A program made the translations under genes and the position numbers. A DNA stretch of 64,000 bases from Epiperipatus broadwayi (Eukaryota > Onychophora > Udeonychophora > Euonychophora > Peripatidae). Location of the stretch: positions 124,001 through 188,000 of the forward strand of contig JAQFVV010012497.1 of NCBI GenBank assembly GCA_028023455.1, read 5' to 3'. Position 1 is the first letter of the stretch. Each line of letters begins with the position of its first letter. Positions 1 through 11,431 of the stretch are shown here, in pieces. The notes under the pieces were generated by a model, which made no database searches, was not told the DNA's origin, and saw only the letters and a list, made by a program, of their open reading frames with translations.

Positions 1-2495
1 TATATGTGTAATAAATAGTGAAAATACAAACAGACAATCCCATCATTACTTCAATTAATGCATAAAAATGGATAGTGGCATATCCAACTTCTTTAGTAAC
101 CTTAGTGAATAAAAATAGTAAAATCAATACAAAGGCCAGAAAAGTTGTAGAAAATTCTGCTCATACAGGAAACTATTTAGTTTTTGATGAGCCAATATGT
201 TTTGCATAACATTAGGAATATTCTTAACTGGGCATTGTTAATTCCTATTTGCAATTAATCATCATTTTCTGAAGATTATTCTCAAACTGTGGTCTCAATC
301 AATAGCCTAACTTTAGCCCCCTAAGAATAATTCATGGGTCTTATTTAAAATATACTTAAATTTCATTACCATTAATCATCAGTTAAACAATTTTTCAATT
401 GTTTAATGCATTAACTTTCTCTACATTTTCCTATTCAACTATAATTTTTACACTTATTCAAATCCTAAACTTAATACAAATTTTTATTTATACTGTTTGG
501 CAATTAACATAAATTTCATGCAATAACCCCCCCCCCCTAATGTTAATCTCACTTTTATTAAGATAATACTCATCTAAATAAATATTAAATAATAAAACAG
601 CATCCCTGTCTCATAAGTTATACTTATTTATTCTGAAAAGAAATAATTAATTCTTATAAATATTTATATACAATTTTTGTCATCTCTTCTGCCAACCTGC
701 CCTCTAGATTATCTGACAAATTAATCCAATTTTCTTTATTCAAAAGCCTCTTCAGCATTAATAAAAAATACAAATTTCTCTGCATTTTCTATAAATCTCT
801 TAATAATTGTTTTTATTACTTAACTTGCATTTCAGGATCTTGCTATCTTTTCTAAACTGAAATGGCTCTACAGATAAGAGAAAATGTCTGCCAATTAAAA
901 AGAAATATGTCTGTAACAAGCATTTCAACAACACGTTAGTGGCATCTGAAATTTAATTATAGTTAATAATTCTAACATTCTCACTCTTACTGTTTTAGAT
1001 TTTTTTTTACTCAAACTATATTTGCTCACAGAGAATCCACTTAGCACTTCCAATTTTACAAATTACAAATGGCAGCTAAATTTTATCTTGATAATCTTTA
1101 GGAGACAATTGCATTAACAGAGAGAACAAACTCAATCTTTGTTTTTTTTTCCATATGTTATACAATACCAAATGCTATAAGTTTAATAATAACCAAGGTC
1201 TTATATTATGTACTAAAGACAAATATCATATGCCTCTTCTAGCTTATACAAAGCATTACATGACTTTTCTAGCCAGAAACAACCTATTCGATAATAATAC
1301 TTTAGAATGATTTATATTTAAGCATGAATGGGTTTTCTAAACAAAACAAAAAACATGCTAACAAAATTTCTACTAAATGTATAAAAAAATAATCAAATGG
1401 CTTTTTGCTCAGGGGTTTATAAAATGTTTGAATACCAGAAGTAACAAAGCTGGTTGTGATCCATGAAATTTAAGCTTCAGAATCTGCCAAATTATGCAGG
1501 ACTCTCATTTATGGAAGTAAAATATAAAGGAGAAAAAATGCTCCTGAAGTAATCTGCAACCTTGTCTCCAAAGCAAAAACATGAGTGCCTCTGTGTAGTA
1601 GACCTGGAAAAATTATTGGATATAACATGGATAAATTCTTACTGTTTGTTAACCTGGAAATACTGCACACCAAGAAAAGAACAAATTAATCATACACATG
1701 GTGTAGAAGATATTGTGTAGAAGCCTTCAAGAAGAAAACCAACAAAGACACTGAAAAATTATAACTGCAAAGGACTTCAAAAAAATTTAAAACCATGGTT
1801 AAAGGTATTTTTATGTGCACATTGTATTTTCAGTTATAGTTTAAAAAGTTTTTTTAATATAAAAGTAAGAATTTTATAAAAGTCAGAATTGACAATTTTG
1901 GATGATTTCATTATATTTCATATTCTATTGTGAAACATGTTTTTTAAATCCATTTAATTTTCTTTCTTCAAAATTATAAAAGCAATTTTTTGGGAGAATT
2001 TAATATCATTAAATTTAAATTTTTCTTTTTGAAACATAATTTTTTTCTTTTCATTCATTTATTTTTCCCTCCAAAATTCACCAAAGGATTATTAATTAAG
2101 TTAGTTTAAGGATTATTATCTTTGATTTTATAAATGTTATTTATCCAACTTTTAGTTATTAAAGAAATAACTTAATGAATTTAAAGTTAATTAATTTAAA
2201 AAATAGAAGTCAACTGATTAATATAATTTTTTATGAAGCAAATAATCAATTATTAAATATAACAATTATTAAATAATTGTTTAAAAATACTTTTGAGTCT
2301 TAATCACTTATTCCTCCAGCTATCTGTTACATAAATTGGCAGTGTGAGTGACTTGACTTCAATACAGCTTAGTGTTCTAGGATTTTAAAATTCCCAATAA
2401 TGCTATTTGATTATAATAGGGTAAACCTATGAATTATTTAAAGTAATTTAAAATATGCTGTTATATTTTATTTATCTTTTTCTGTCAATAAAAGT
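1..2495. other. AT-rich non-coding filler
   Basis: No open frame of note. It holds a C9-type homopolymer near 529-538, one copy of dispersed repeat X (about 1393-1510) and a slightly less AT-rich patch at about 1550-1800 that I do not recognise. Homopolymer A and T runs are frequent. Confidence 0.6.
1393..1510 (+). repeat. Dispersed repeat X, copy 1
   Basis: Shares the ordered words 'atcaaatggct', 'gctcagggg', 'gtttgaataccagaagt' and 'ttcagaatctg' with stretches near 9080-9260, 12002-12115, 54873-54940 and 59075-59215. No tRNA boxes, RT motifs or terminal repeats are seen, so the class is unknown. It could be a LINE 3' end or an old non-autonomous element. Confidence 0.5.
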
Positions 2496-2499
2496 TTAT

Positions 2500-3115
2500 A
2501 CAGTTCTTGCATCACAGAGCTGGGTTAGAGCAGAATGGTCACTTATACAGATTAGAGGTTTATGTTAGTGTTTTGGACATCCAGAGGATAACCCTGGATC
2601 GTGCAAAGGAATACCCTTTAATGTTCATGCACTACATTTCATACATTTTTATTATCAGAAATTAAGTTTATAGTTGGCTGGTGCATTAATGATCACTATA
2701 TGACCAGAACACTGATAATGCTTGGCATGTTTCTGTATTCTAGCATTATTTTTATTGCTATATTCTGATGGATTAGCATTTAAGTCTGTGCATCCAAATT
2801 ATTGTTTATATAATCTTTCAAGTCTGGCAATGGTTAAATAAGTAGCCTATGCATAATGTATCTTTTCTATTCCTAGTGGATCCATTTTAAATCCAGTCAC
2901 TAGGTTGTCTGCTGTTTTTTGTTGTTGATTGTTTATAATGAATGATAATGATTATTATTTATTGCTGGGTGAACTTGTAGTTAGTCTTATTCTTTGAAAT
3001 CTTTTATGCTCATTCATTCATATATATTTAATTTGATTATTAACTGTGGGGATGATTTTGATTTCCCATTCCCCATTTTATTCTCTATTCACCCCTCTCA
3101 TTTCATACTATTACA
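2500..3115 (+). repeat. 5' LTR of decayed LTR retroelement
   Basis: This block is a diverged direct repeat of 7578-8231. Shared landmarks in order are 'gggcatccag'-like, 'gtccatgcacta'-like, 'agttggccagtgca'-like, 'tgatgatcagcatg'-like, a 'ccattttaaatccagtcac' segment and a final 'ctattaca'. It ends in ATTACA and is followed at once by a primer-binding-site-like sequence, which fixes the orientation and the 3' boundary. The 5' boundary is approximate. A third fragment of the family lies at 51830-52180. Confidence 0.65.
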
Positions 3116-3136
3116 AATGGTGATCCAACTGTAAGA
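3116..3136 (+). other. Primer-binding-site-like sequence
   Basis: Directly after the LTR end TTACA comes 'aatggtgatccaactgt'. The two other LTR elements in this window have related sequences in the same place (23301 and 62641), with a TGG...CCCAA core. This is an eroded binding site for a tRNA 3' end. Confidence 0.5.
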
Positions 3137-4229
3137 CCAATGATGATCATCAAGTTTTAGTGGTCAGTGACCACATAACTTGAACCTCAGAAATACAACT
3201 GAAAAATAAAACACTATAGGTAAGATGCAGAATTAATTTTTAAAAAGGAAACTGTGAAATGTGCCGAGAGTATAGAAGATGATTAAGTTATAATTTAATT
3301 ATAAAATAGTAGTAATGTATATTTATGGAATTTATATTTAAAATGAACAGAAAATCAAAGTATGATTTTTGGAGATTGGATTGAGTTTTTAACTGTTGGA
3401 GTTTGTTTAGCTGTATTTTCAATTCTGATAATGGATGGAGGGTTTTATCATTTGTTTAAGGATACAAGGTTTTCATGCAACTCCAAGAAATGTTCTATCT
3501 CAGGCATTGCTCCATATTACTGATTGTTTATTTATGGTTCAGTTAATGTAGTCCTGCCATGATCTCCAGTCTCTAAGTCTCCAAGGAAAGGAGCAAGGCA
3601 TAGTTTTATATTTATCAGCCCCTGAGACTCAAAGTGTCAGAGCTTTGCAAAGATGTTTGCATTATTATTTTTATTTTTGGGTTGTAGATAACTTATGATG
3701 TCTAAGTTGAGATACACCTTTTGCTGTTCATGCTGCATTGTGTACTTACAGTCCAGTGGCTAGATTTTGTATCTATCCCAGGATTTCAGGTCACTATGCA
3801 TTATTTTGCTTTCAAAAACTCATAAGATCTCTGAGAAAAGTTTTGACAAATGGTTTGTTACATGAACTTGTTTTTATACATGCATATGTACTTAAAAATA
3901 TAAATAAAAATATTAGTAAGTTGTAAATTAGTCACACATGGGCAGGATAGAAATGGAGAATAAAGCAGAAAAAATAAATAAATTAGATAAAGAAAGTCAT
4001 GTACTGAGATAATGAGTTTAGAGAAAGGCAGGTTAAGGGGTAATAATATTAATAATAGGGTTAGGTAAGATGAACAATTGCATGGAAGAGGAGGTGGTGT
4101 TTAGCTTATTTTATGAAATATTATTTAAAAAGTTCATATTTGTATTTCCTCTGTGTAAAAATAACTTAACACAGAAGATTAAAAATGATTTATATCAACA
4201 TATATGCTGACAAGAAGAAAGGTGAAAAA
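3137..4229 (+). other. Leader of the 2.5-8.2 kb LTR element
   Basis: Untranslated-looking sequence between the primer-binding site and the Gag-like remnant. Part of it (about 3370-3650) is homologous to the leader of the second LTR element at about 23730-24190: both contain a 'gttggagtttg' word, 'agtcctgccatgat', and 'taagtctccaag' followed by a purine run. The two elements are therefore relatives. Short AT-rich frames here are not believed. Confidence 0.5.
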
Positions 4230-4835
4230 GATGTAGGAAGAACATGGTCAGAAAAGAAGAGATCAGCAACCAATGGAAGAAACCCAAAAAGTAGAGGATG
4301 CTTCTATGTTAGCCCAATTATTAGAAATATTTAAAGAAAGTAAAGTACATATGGTAAAGAAAATAGAACACAACCAACAAAGATAAAATAAAAAGAATCA
4401 ACAAAGAGAAGAGGAAAATAGGAAAAGGGCAGAAGAAATGTTTCAATAAATGAATCAACAAAGAGGAAAAGAAAGTAAAGTGAATAGTAAAAAAGGGAAG
4501 AATAAAGAGAAGAGGATCTTCAAAAAAGAAGAGGATAATAAAAAAGAGAACAAAGAGAATAGTAAAAAAGAAGAACTAAGAGAAGAGGTAGTAAAGGAAA
4601 ATCAGGATAACTCAAGTGCTGCTAATGGAAATAGAAGAAAGCCATCAGCAAAGAGAAGAGGATGATAAAAAAGAGCAGAAGAAATTCAAATACTTTTTAA
4701 AAAAGTAGAAGAAAGTAGTCAGAATAGTCTGGCACTTTACAGAGATGAAAAAAATTAATCAGCAAAGAGAAGAAATGTTAAGTAAAATAGATTACAATCA
4801 AAAGATGTGGATTAAAATAAATTCAGATAGTCTTA
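4230..4835 (+). pseudogene. Gag-like coiled-coil remnant
   Basis: A purine-rich stretch encodes Glu/Lys/Gln-rich peptide in several frames, including a 71-codon open frame at 4450-4665. In one frame the upstream part reads EDASMLAQLLEIFKESK and is interrupted by stops. Position (after LTR, PBS and leader) and composition match the N-terminal coiled coil of the intact ORF at 24621-26345 in the related element. I infer a decayed Gag N-terminus. No capsid or zinc-knuckle motif survives. Confidence 0.4.
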
Positions 4836-6520
4836 TTAAAATTATTTAATATTAAATTTTTTTATAGTTCATTAGTATTGTAATCAGTTGGTTTACATAG
4901 CATACACTAGTATAGTGTTTGTGCATAAATATATATGTAAAATAAAGGAAAAGTAGAAATAAACACAGGATAAATTTTTGTAGATTTTTTTTATATTTCC
5001 TAAAATAAATAAATAATAACTCTGATTTATAATATTGTTTATAAATTAAACTTTTAAAAGGTCTGAATAAATATAAATATTGTAGTATTATTATTATTCT
5101 GATTTTGAAATGTAAAAACACCATACTTATTTTTGGAATTTTTTAATAAATTAAATAAAAATTTTATCTATTAAAAATCCCCTAAGTAAAAACATGTATA
5201 TAGATTCCAAGGGATTAGAGAGATAAAAATAAAATTCTATTTTTAATCAAAGTGTTGTTATAACACCTCAGAAGATTTTATAAAAGAGCTGATAAAAAAT
5301 ATGTCAGTCTGGATAGTGATTTTTGAAGAGAACAGGTCAACTGCAGAGTTGGGTATAATATTTTGTTGCAGCTTGTTGAAGTTTTCAGCAGTTGGTTTTA
5401 GCTGACCATAGAGTTGACAGAGTAGCTACTATGAACTAATATGGCTGAAGGCAGAACATTAGATTCAGGAGCTGCCAATATTTCCTTTGCAGGAGTTTGA
5501 ATTCACATGGAGAAAATGACCCACTTCTTTGTGCTGAAATTCATAGTCTTAAATGTGCAGAGGATTGCTGAAATCTATCAAACCAAGAGAGCTGCTTGTC
5601 TGGAACAACCCTAGACTGAAAGGAAGACCAACATTTTACATGAATTATATTTTTCCTGATTATGACAGTCACTAAAAACCAAACTCACCAAGAAAAATCT
5701 TCCAGCCTGCTGAAGAATTAATTACATGTATGCTGTATCAGATATATTCAGAAAAGCACAGATAAACGTATATATAGCTGGTGAGTTATTTTAGAATAAG
5801 TCATATAAAAATAGACATATATAGAAAAATATTATTTTTAAGTCGGTTAAAAATCTATATATTTTAAAAGAATATAAAGTAATTTTGCTTGAATTATAAT
5901 TAAGAGTCAAGAATAATTCACTGACCATCTGATTTTAAAGGCAAAAGAGACGTTTTGAACAATAATCCTCTTGGACATTTTTTTTTTTTTAAAAAATTAT
6001 ATTAAAAAAAAAGAAGTAAAGAATCGATGATTCAATAATTTAATTTAAAAAACGTTGATAATTAATCAACAGACACCTGTCAAAAATTGACTATAGTTTT
6101 TTTAAGGAAAAAAAAAAACTTATAAATTGAAACTAATTTTACATTACAGTATATCTATATTTTGTTTATACACACATGTATATGTATGAAATTTGTGCAT
6201 ATTTTCCAAAGAATTTATAATATTATTGCTGTTAAGTTAAAATATGGTGTAAACATCAGCGTGTGCACACACTCACACACATAGTAAAATTACATTTTGG
6301 AAGTGATGCGTGAATTTGTACTTTTTATGCTTATGGTGAGCATATAGTTGAACAGGGCTGTTTGGATGCGGGGTGTTCATGATACTCCAAAGTATATGCT
6401 TGGCACTGTCTAGACCTAGATATTGAGCTCCCAGAGTAGTCCAGTAGTGTGTGAGTAGACCTCATGAATAGGCCTTGGTCTCATGAATAGACCTCATCTA
6501 TACCCCTTAGTCTCACACAG
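4836..6520. other. Unrecognised interior of the LTR element
   Basis: AT-rich, no ORF. A less AT-rich patch at about 5290-5780 ends in a splice-donor-like 'ctggtgagtt', but no partner exon is identifiable. It may be degraded pol sequence or a nested insertion. Confidence 0.4.
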
Positions 6521-6522
6521 AG

Positions 6523-6750
6523 ATGAGCAGAGTTGGTGCAATGCCTTTTTTTTTCTGGATACTACTCTTTGAAGATGATCTGTCTAGGTACTTAGAAGGG
6601 GCAGTAGTTAAAAATGAGGTATTTTCTCGTGATATCATGGAGCTTTGTGTCCTGATAGTCCAGCTTGGCTCTCTGCTTATCATGGCATGGGGAGCTGCAG
6701 TTCCCATATTCACTTTTACTATATCACCTTGCCTACTTCATCAGCATTAA
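6523..6750 (+). pseudogene. Integrase-core remnant (LTR retroelement pol)
   Basis: A 75-codon open frame contains DLSRYLEGAVVKN around residues 19-31 and LGSLLIM around residues 48-54. These correspond to the retroelement integrase core, where a catalytic Asp lies in a 'D.FSR..E' context, followed by a 'R(F/Y)G.P' turn leading to the second catalytic Asp ('HSDQG' in functional copies). Here the second region reads MAWGAAVPIF, so the catalytic Asp is missing, and the frame opens and closes abruptly. It lies 0.8 kb upstream of the 3' LTR, where integrase belongs in a Ty3/gypsy-type order. Based on motif spacing alone. Confidence 0.4.
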
Positions 6751-7577
6751 CTAATCAAGCAGAAAGTCATTTTAAAATTTATATATTTTTTGGATTCTAT
6801 AAAACGATATTATCTTTCGTTTATTAAAAAGAGAAAGAGAGACATTTTAAAAGTGAAGCAAACAAGCAAATAACTTTGTTTTAAAAGAAAAAAAAAGTTG
6901 ATAGTATTTATTTCTTTTAAGAAACTAATCGATAAAGAGTGGAACTTACTATAAAATAAGAAAAGCAATTTATACATTTTCAACAACAATAATTGTGAAA
7001 ATAACTTTTATTGTCATAACAAGTATGTAAATTTGATGAAATTATTAATTATAAAAGTATTGTTATTTATTGTTTGACAAAATTAAATTTGTTAAAAATC
7101 TGTCAATTCTATATACGTGTTGTAGTAAACCTAGCATAAGTATTTGTATTATTTAAAACATAATTTAAAAGCTTAATCATGTATTATTTTTATGTAAAAA
7201 TTAAATATGTTCAGAAATCACACGCATGTATATATGCGTATATCTGTCAATTGTATTGCAGATACCAATGCTTGTCAATTATAAGATATATGTACAATTT
7301 AATCATTTTTTTATGTTAATTGAAATGTATTCCTTGTATATTATAAAACGCATGTCTGTGTACGGATATATATATATATGCGTTTATAGAATCTAATTGA
7401 GAAATATTGTAAAACCATGTAATAACTTTAGTTGTGTATATAATTTTGTATACTTTTCAAAATCAGAACCCTTATAAGACCTTAAATATTATTTTTATTT
7501 TTTTTGTTAATAATAAACTTGTATTTAATTGTTAAAATTGTTTCCATCATCTCTTGTTCACATTCAGTAATAGATTT
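6751..7577. other. AT-rich 3' interior of the LTR element
   Basis: No open frame and no recognisable polypurine tract before the 3' LTR. Contains short alternating purine-pyrimidine (TATA/TGTA) stretches at about 7225-7390. Confidence 0.4.
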
Positions 7578-8231
7578 TGTGTTCTCTGAGCTACATTTCG
7601 GACACGGATAAATGGGGATGTGTACTTAGTGCTTTGGGCATCCAGTGATGATCAATCATCATCCTGGTTGGTACATAAGATTATACTCTTTAAAGTCCAT
7701 GCACTATTATCTTTTATTTTGTTTTGGTCTTGTTAAAGATTTACATTTGTAGTTGGCCAGTGCAGGTGGCCAGAGCATTGATGATGATCAGCATGTTTTA
7801 ATGTCCCAGCATTATTGATTCGATTTCTGATTATTGTGTATTTTAATGAATGGGCACTTAGGTGGTGCATCCAGGTTGTGTTTGAGTGGTTGCCCAGGCT
7901 GGCAGAGGCTCAATAGTTGGCTTGGTCTAACAAGACCCATTTTTAATCCAGTCACAAGATTGGCTGTTGATTTATTGTACTGATTTATTTTATTCCCATC
8001 AGTGATGACGATGGATGATTATTTCTCTCAAGTATGTACTCATACTTACTTTTATTTATAATGCTGGTTGATGATTAATTATTATAGTTGCTCTTCTGAG
8101 TTGGCTGACTGATCTCATTGATCTCTCAATGATCTCTTAAGAGATTTCTAATCTCATACTCTTATAATTTAAATTTACTGGGGTTGATGATGTTTTTCCA
8201 TCACCCCAGGTTCACTTCCACTCCCATTACA
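7578..8231 (+). repeat. 3' LTR of decayed LTR retroelement
   Basis: Direct repeat partner of 2500-3115. It shares the gcatccag block, the 'agttggccagtgca' block, a tgatgatcagcatgtttta block, the 'ccatttttaatccagtcac' block, and a pyrimidine-rich end finishing in CCATTACA at 8231. The two copies differ at many positions, so the insertion is old. No clear target-site duplication was found. Confidence 0.6.
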
Positions 8232-9207
8232 GTATATTATGAAAAAAAATGTTGACTATTATTTATCTGTAGCATAATGTATTTTATCGAAAACTGAATA
8301 TTGCATAGTGCATGTAAACTCATGTATTGAAAAAGTGATGCATCGACTATAAAATGTTAGTCACCTTTATTCTAAATTCTACTAGATTCTGTTCAAGGCC
8401 ACACATTACCATTATACTCAACCATTCTATAAATGAAATGTTTCAGTTATTGATCTTTGTAGATGAGGACACATGCAAAACACTTATTTAATGAGTCAAA
8501 TCTATGGCTACAATGGCAGAATTTAAGAAGTTAAAAAAGCCACTAGACAATCTTTTTCTGATAGCTTTCTTTATGTTATTTTGTTAATGGTTAATTAAAC
8601 TGTCTTTGTAAAAAGTCTGTACACTAAATAAATTCATAGGCAACTCAAAAAATGCACTCAGATATGACTTTGATTTGATATAGTAAAGCGAAGATTAAAA
8701 AATGCAATATTTAATTATTAAACTTGCAATATGATAAAGTGAATAAATAATGTCATAAGTACATGTTATTTAATCACTTAATTATAATCTGGAAAAGACT
8801 AAGTCAAAATTAAGTATAGAAATGCATCTCAAATGAGATCAAGCAAAAATCAATAACAGAAAAGAGTTTGTAAAGAAAATACAAGAGTGGTGTGTTTATA
8901 AATGAAAATGTAAAATATTTTTTCCAAATTAGATAAATCTCTCATCTGAAATAGATGTGTCAATTTAAATATGTAAAATTAAAAGAAGTCTAAGGAGGAA
9001 TGATGGAAAAAGAAATGATAATGACTCTTATCATTTTTGTTTACATGATGTTTGACATACACTTTACTAGCTCATAAAATGATCAAAAGTTATTTGTATG
9101 GGACTTCATATGAAATTTGAACATCAGAAGTGTCAGAAATTTGATTCTAAGTTTAAGTTTCTTACTGTTCTATTACTACATCAAATCATGAAAAACTAAA
9201 AATAATC
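8232..9207. other. AT-rich filler with a repeat X fragment
   Basis: No gene seen. A degenerate repeat X copy ('gaacatcagaagtgtcag', then 'tctattactacatcaaatcat') lies at about 9090-9190. Confidence 0.5.
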
Positions 9208-9620
9208 AAATAGTTCATTGCTCAGAAGTTTGTAAGTAGTTTAAGCATTTTGAAATGTAGATATTTATGAATAAAGCATTCATAGATGCAATGAAACAAA
9301 ACTTTTAGATTTCATTGATTTTAAAAAAATATTTGATTTAGTAAATAAGTTATCAGCTATGTATACGTATCTAGTTAGTAAACAAAATATTAAATAAATT
9401 TGTAAAATACATGTTGAAAAGGTTTATATAATACTGCACAATATAATATGTATTGTATAACAGTCACCTGCTCATTTGATGTAGGCAACATATGAAAAGA
9501 GATTGCATAGTCACTGCCTTCATATGCTGACAAAAAGTAAGAGACATTTTATCTTGATCATATGAGTAAGGTGCTTCTGTTTGGCTGTATAAGTTAAATG
9601 AATCAATGTCAATTGGGTAA
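9208..9620 (+). pseudogene. Non-LTR reverse transcriptase scrap
   Basis: After a repeat X fragment (9208-9260), one frame at about 9290-9360 reads ETKLLDFIDFKKIFDLVNK, which resembles RT motif A (F-[IV]-D-F-x-K-A-F-D, with the metal-binding Asp). The frame stops after about 35 codons. Further RT motifs are not readable. A LINE fragment is the best guess, but the evidence is one motif. Confidence 0.35.
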
Positions 9621-10735
9621 ACCAGAAAGATGGAGGCTGTGCAAGATTATTAAAACAAATATTTTATAATAAGTTAAAGGAAAAAAAATATTGTTTTGCA
9701 AAATATATATATGTAATTTTCTCAGACAAAATGTGTAAAGAATTTATAAAAGAAATGAATAATATTAAAATTATGGAAAAGAAATCATAAATTTTATTTA
9801 TTATGAAAGTTCATTGTAATAATGGTACTTGTAAAACATAAACAAATAGAGAAAATCAAACTGCATATATAATGAGTTGCTTGGTATAATTTTTTTAACT
9901 TCATACTTCTATTAAAGAAGGTAAATGACACAGGATGATAGATTCTCTGAACCCTATTGGTTTTCAATATCAACTCAATATATGTTTTAAAATACATTCT
10001 GATCATGAATTTAAATATATTTTAATTTATTAGAATTATAATAAAGTATATGATATGAGAGCTGAAAGAATTGTCCTATCATTTAGTTTCTTTATTCTAT
10101 CTTGAGCACTCTAATTACTTTGATTGCTAATGGAAGAATGCTTGTGAAGATTACTTGGCCCAAATTAAAATTGAGCATGGATACACCTGTTAAAGTATAG
10201 GAAACATCAAAAGAACAAATGAAGTTCTTGAAAATAGAATGGATGCAGGATTAAAAAGCATCACATTGGAGTTAAGATGCAACTATGTTTAATAAAAATA
10301 GGACTTTAAAAATCAAAAGGTTTTCATATGAGGCACTACTAAGCTACAAACAAAGGGGTATTTGAATATATCTTTGCCATAAGAAATTTTAATGTCATAA
10401 TGACAATTGGAAAATACTTTCAATTTTCTAAAAATAAATACTGAGTACAAAAAAAATTGATATAGATTATGAAAAATATAAGTCAGTTCAGAGTTATTTA
10501 AAACTTTACATTAATTCATTAATCAAAAATAAGAGACTTTTTATGTTTCTTAAAATCACAAAGGTATAAAGTATGGTGATCATGTGATGTTTGATGGTTT
10601 CTTAAAATCAGCTAATGATGTATATCAGCAGCTAGATTGTGAATACAATATTCATATAATTTATGAAAATTACATTGACACAATTGAAAAGAGGGTTTGA
10701 TAAATGTGTTATTTGCCTTTTGGTTTGAACACAGG
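9621..10735. other. AT-rich filler; one detached inverted-repeat end
   Basis: No ORF believed. At 10574-10602 the word 'ggtgatcatgtgatgttt' matches the outer end of the inverted-repeat family described at 10736-11431, without an adjoining element body. Confidence 0.45.
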
Positions 10736-10817
10736 CAAAACTTTTGCCATCCAATGCAAACCAGAATAATCAATGGATGCAAAAATGTTTGTGCATAAAA
10801 TCCCTATCTAGTGCCTA

Positions 10818-10880
10818 CTCATCCAATAACCCCAGACTAGTTTCTAGCTTATTGTTTTTATCAGTAAGGAGCTTTTGGAC
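10818..10880 (-). ncRNA. Hammerhead-ribozyme-like module B (degenerate)
   Basis: Read on the minus strand: CTGATAA, a short AA..AAGCTA segment, GAAAC, TAGTC, then TGGGG facing CCTTA upstream. The order CTGANGA - stem II - GAAA - C..G - TC - stem I is that of a type I hammerhead with a one-pair stem III. The G of CTGATGA is A here, and stem I is imperfect, so this copy is probably inactive. Confidence 0.45.
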
Positions 10881-11095
10881 TAAGGTCAATGCAACTCTCC
10901 AGAAGCTACCTTTTATTTATTTAGTTAACTATAAAGCTATGATTCCAAAATGAAAACACAATAATGTTTTCAATTTAAGCTCATTCACATGTATAGTCAT
11001 ATAGATCTGAATCTAGTTCAGTATGTGTATATTTTAGCATCTTTGGCTCTTTTTAATACACATATTCACCATCATCCTATTGGGAAGGATTGGTA

Positions 11096-11431
11096 TTAAA
11101 CCACTAAACATCACATGATCACCATTTCCTATGCTTACTCAAGCTGTTAAAACAGAAGCAAAACTCCATACAGTAGTGCCACCCAGTGCAAGTCAGATGC
11201 AGTTCTCTCATATCCAAAAGCTCCTCACTGATAAAAGTCACAAGCTAGAAACTAGTCTGAGGATATTAGATGAGTAGGCATTAGATAGGGATTTTATATA
11301 CAAAACTTATTGCATCTATTGATTACTATGGCTTGCACTGGGTGGCACTACTGTATGGAGAGTTTTGACTCTGCTATAGCAGCTTGTTTAAAAATAGGAA
11401 ATGGTATATCATGTGATGTTTAGTGGTTTAA
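11096..11431. repeat. TTAA-bounded inverted repeat
   Basis: Left end TTAA + 'accactaaacatcacatgat'; right end 'atcatgtgatgtttagtggt' + TTAA. The ends are near-perfect inverted complements. TTAA at both ends suggests a piggyBac-type target duplication. However, the related copy at 39.3 kb has homology continuing outside the equivalent of the left TTAA, so TTAA may not be the true boundary here. Confidence 0.5.
11210..11267 (+). ncRNA. Hammerhead-ribozyme-like module A
   Basis: Sequence order: outer strand ATATCC; CCTCA (stem I 5' strand); CTGATAA (core, consensus CTGANGA with one change); AAGTCACAAGCTA (weak stem II); GAAA; C-TA-G (a single possible pair as stem III); TC (cleavage-site position of a GTC triplet); TGAGG (stem I 3' strand, perfectly complementary to CCTCA); ATAT. 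The layout matches minimal type I hammerheads known from Penelope-like and small circular retroelements. The CTGATAA change should impair cleavage. Other copies keep CTGATGA or CTGAGGA at this position. Confidence 0.55.

Larger units (their letters stand above)
10736..11431. mobile_element. Inverted-repeat element with two hammerhead-like modules, copy 1
   Basis: Non-coding element built as two facing halves. The left half has 'ccagaataatcaatggatgc', 'ataaaatccctatctagtgc', then a hammerhead-like module on the minus strand. The right half has a module on the plus strand, then 'tagatagggattttata' and 'ttgcactgggtggcactactg', ending in a block related to 'aaccactaaacatcacatgat'. The same left-to-right order, including the roughly 0.3-kb centre ('aaaacaataatgttttcaat', 'ggattggtattaaac'), recurs in opposite orientation at 39060-39690. 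That makes it one composite family and not a chance overlap. Sub-block 11096-11431 is itself bounded by TTAA on both sides with about 24-bp inverted ends. Confidence 0.65.

Noticed and set aside
5290-5790. Host exon ending in a splice donor (ctggtgagtt)
   Set aside because: No open frame into the donor, and no acceptor or neighbouring exon. The patch lies inside a decayed LTR element.
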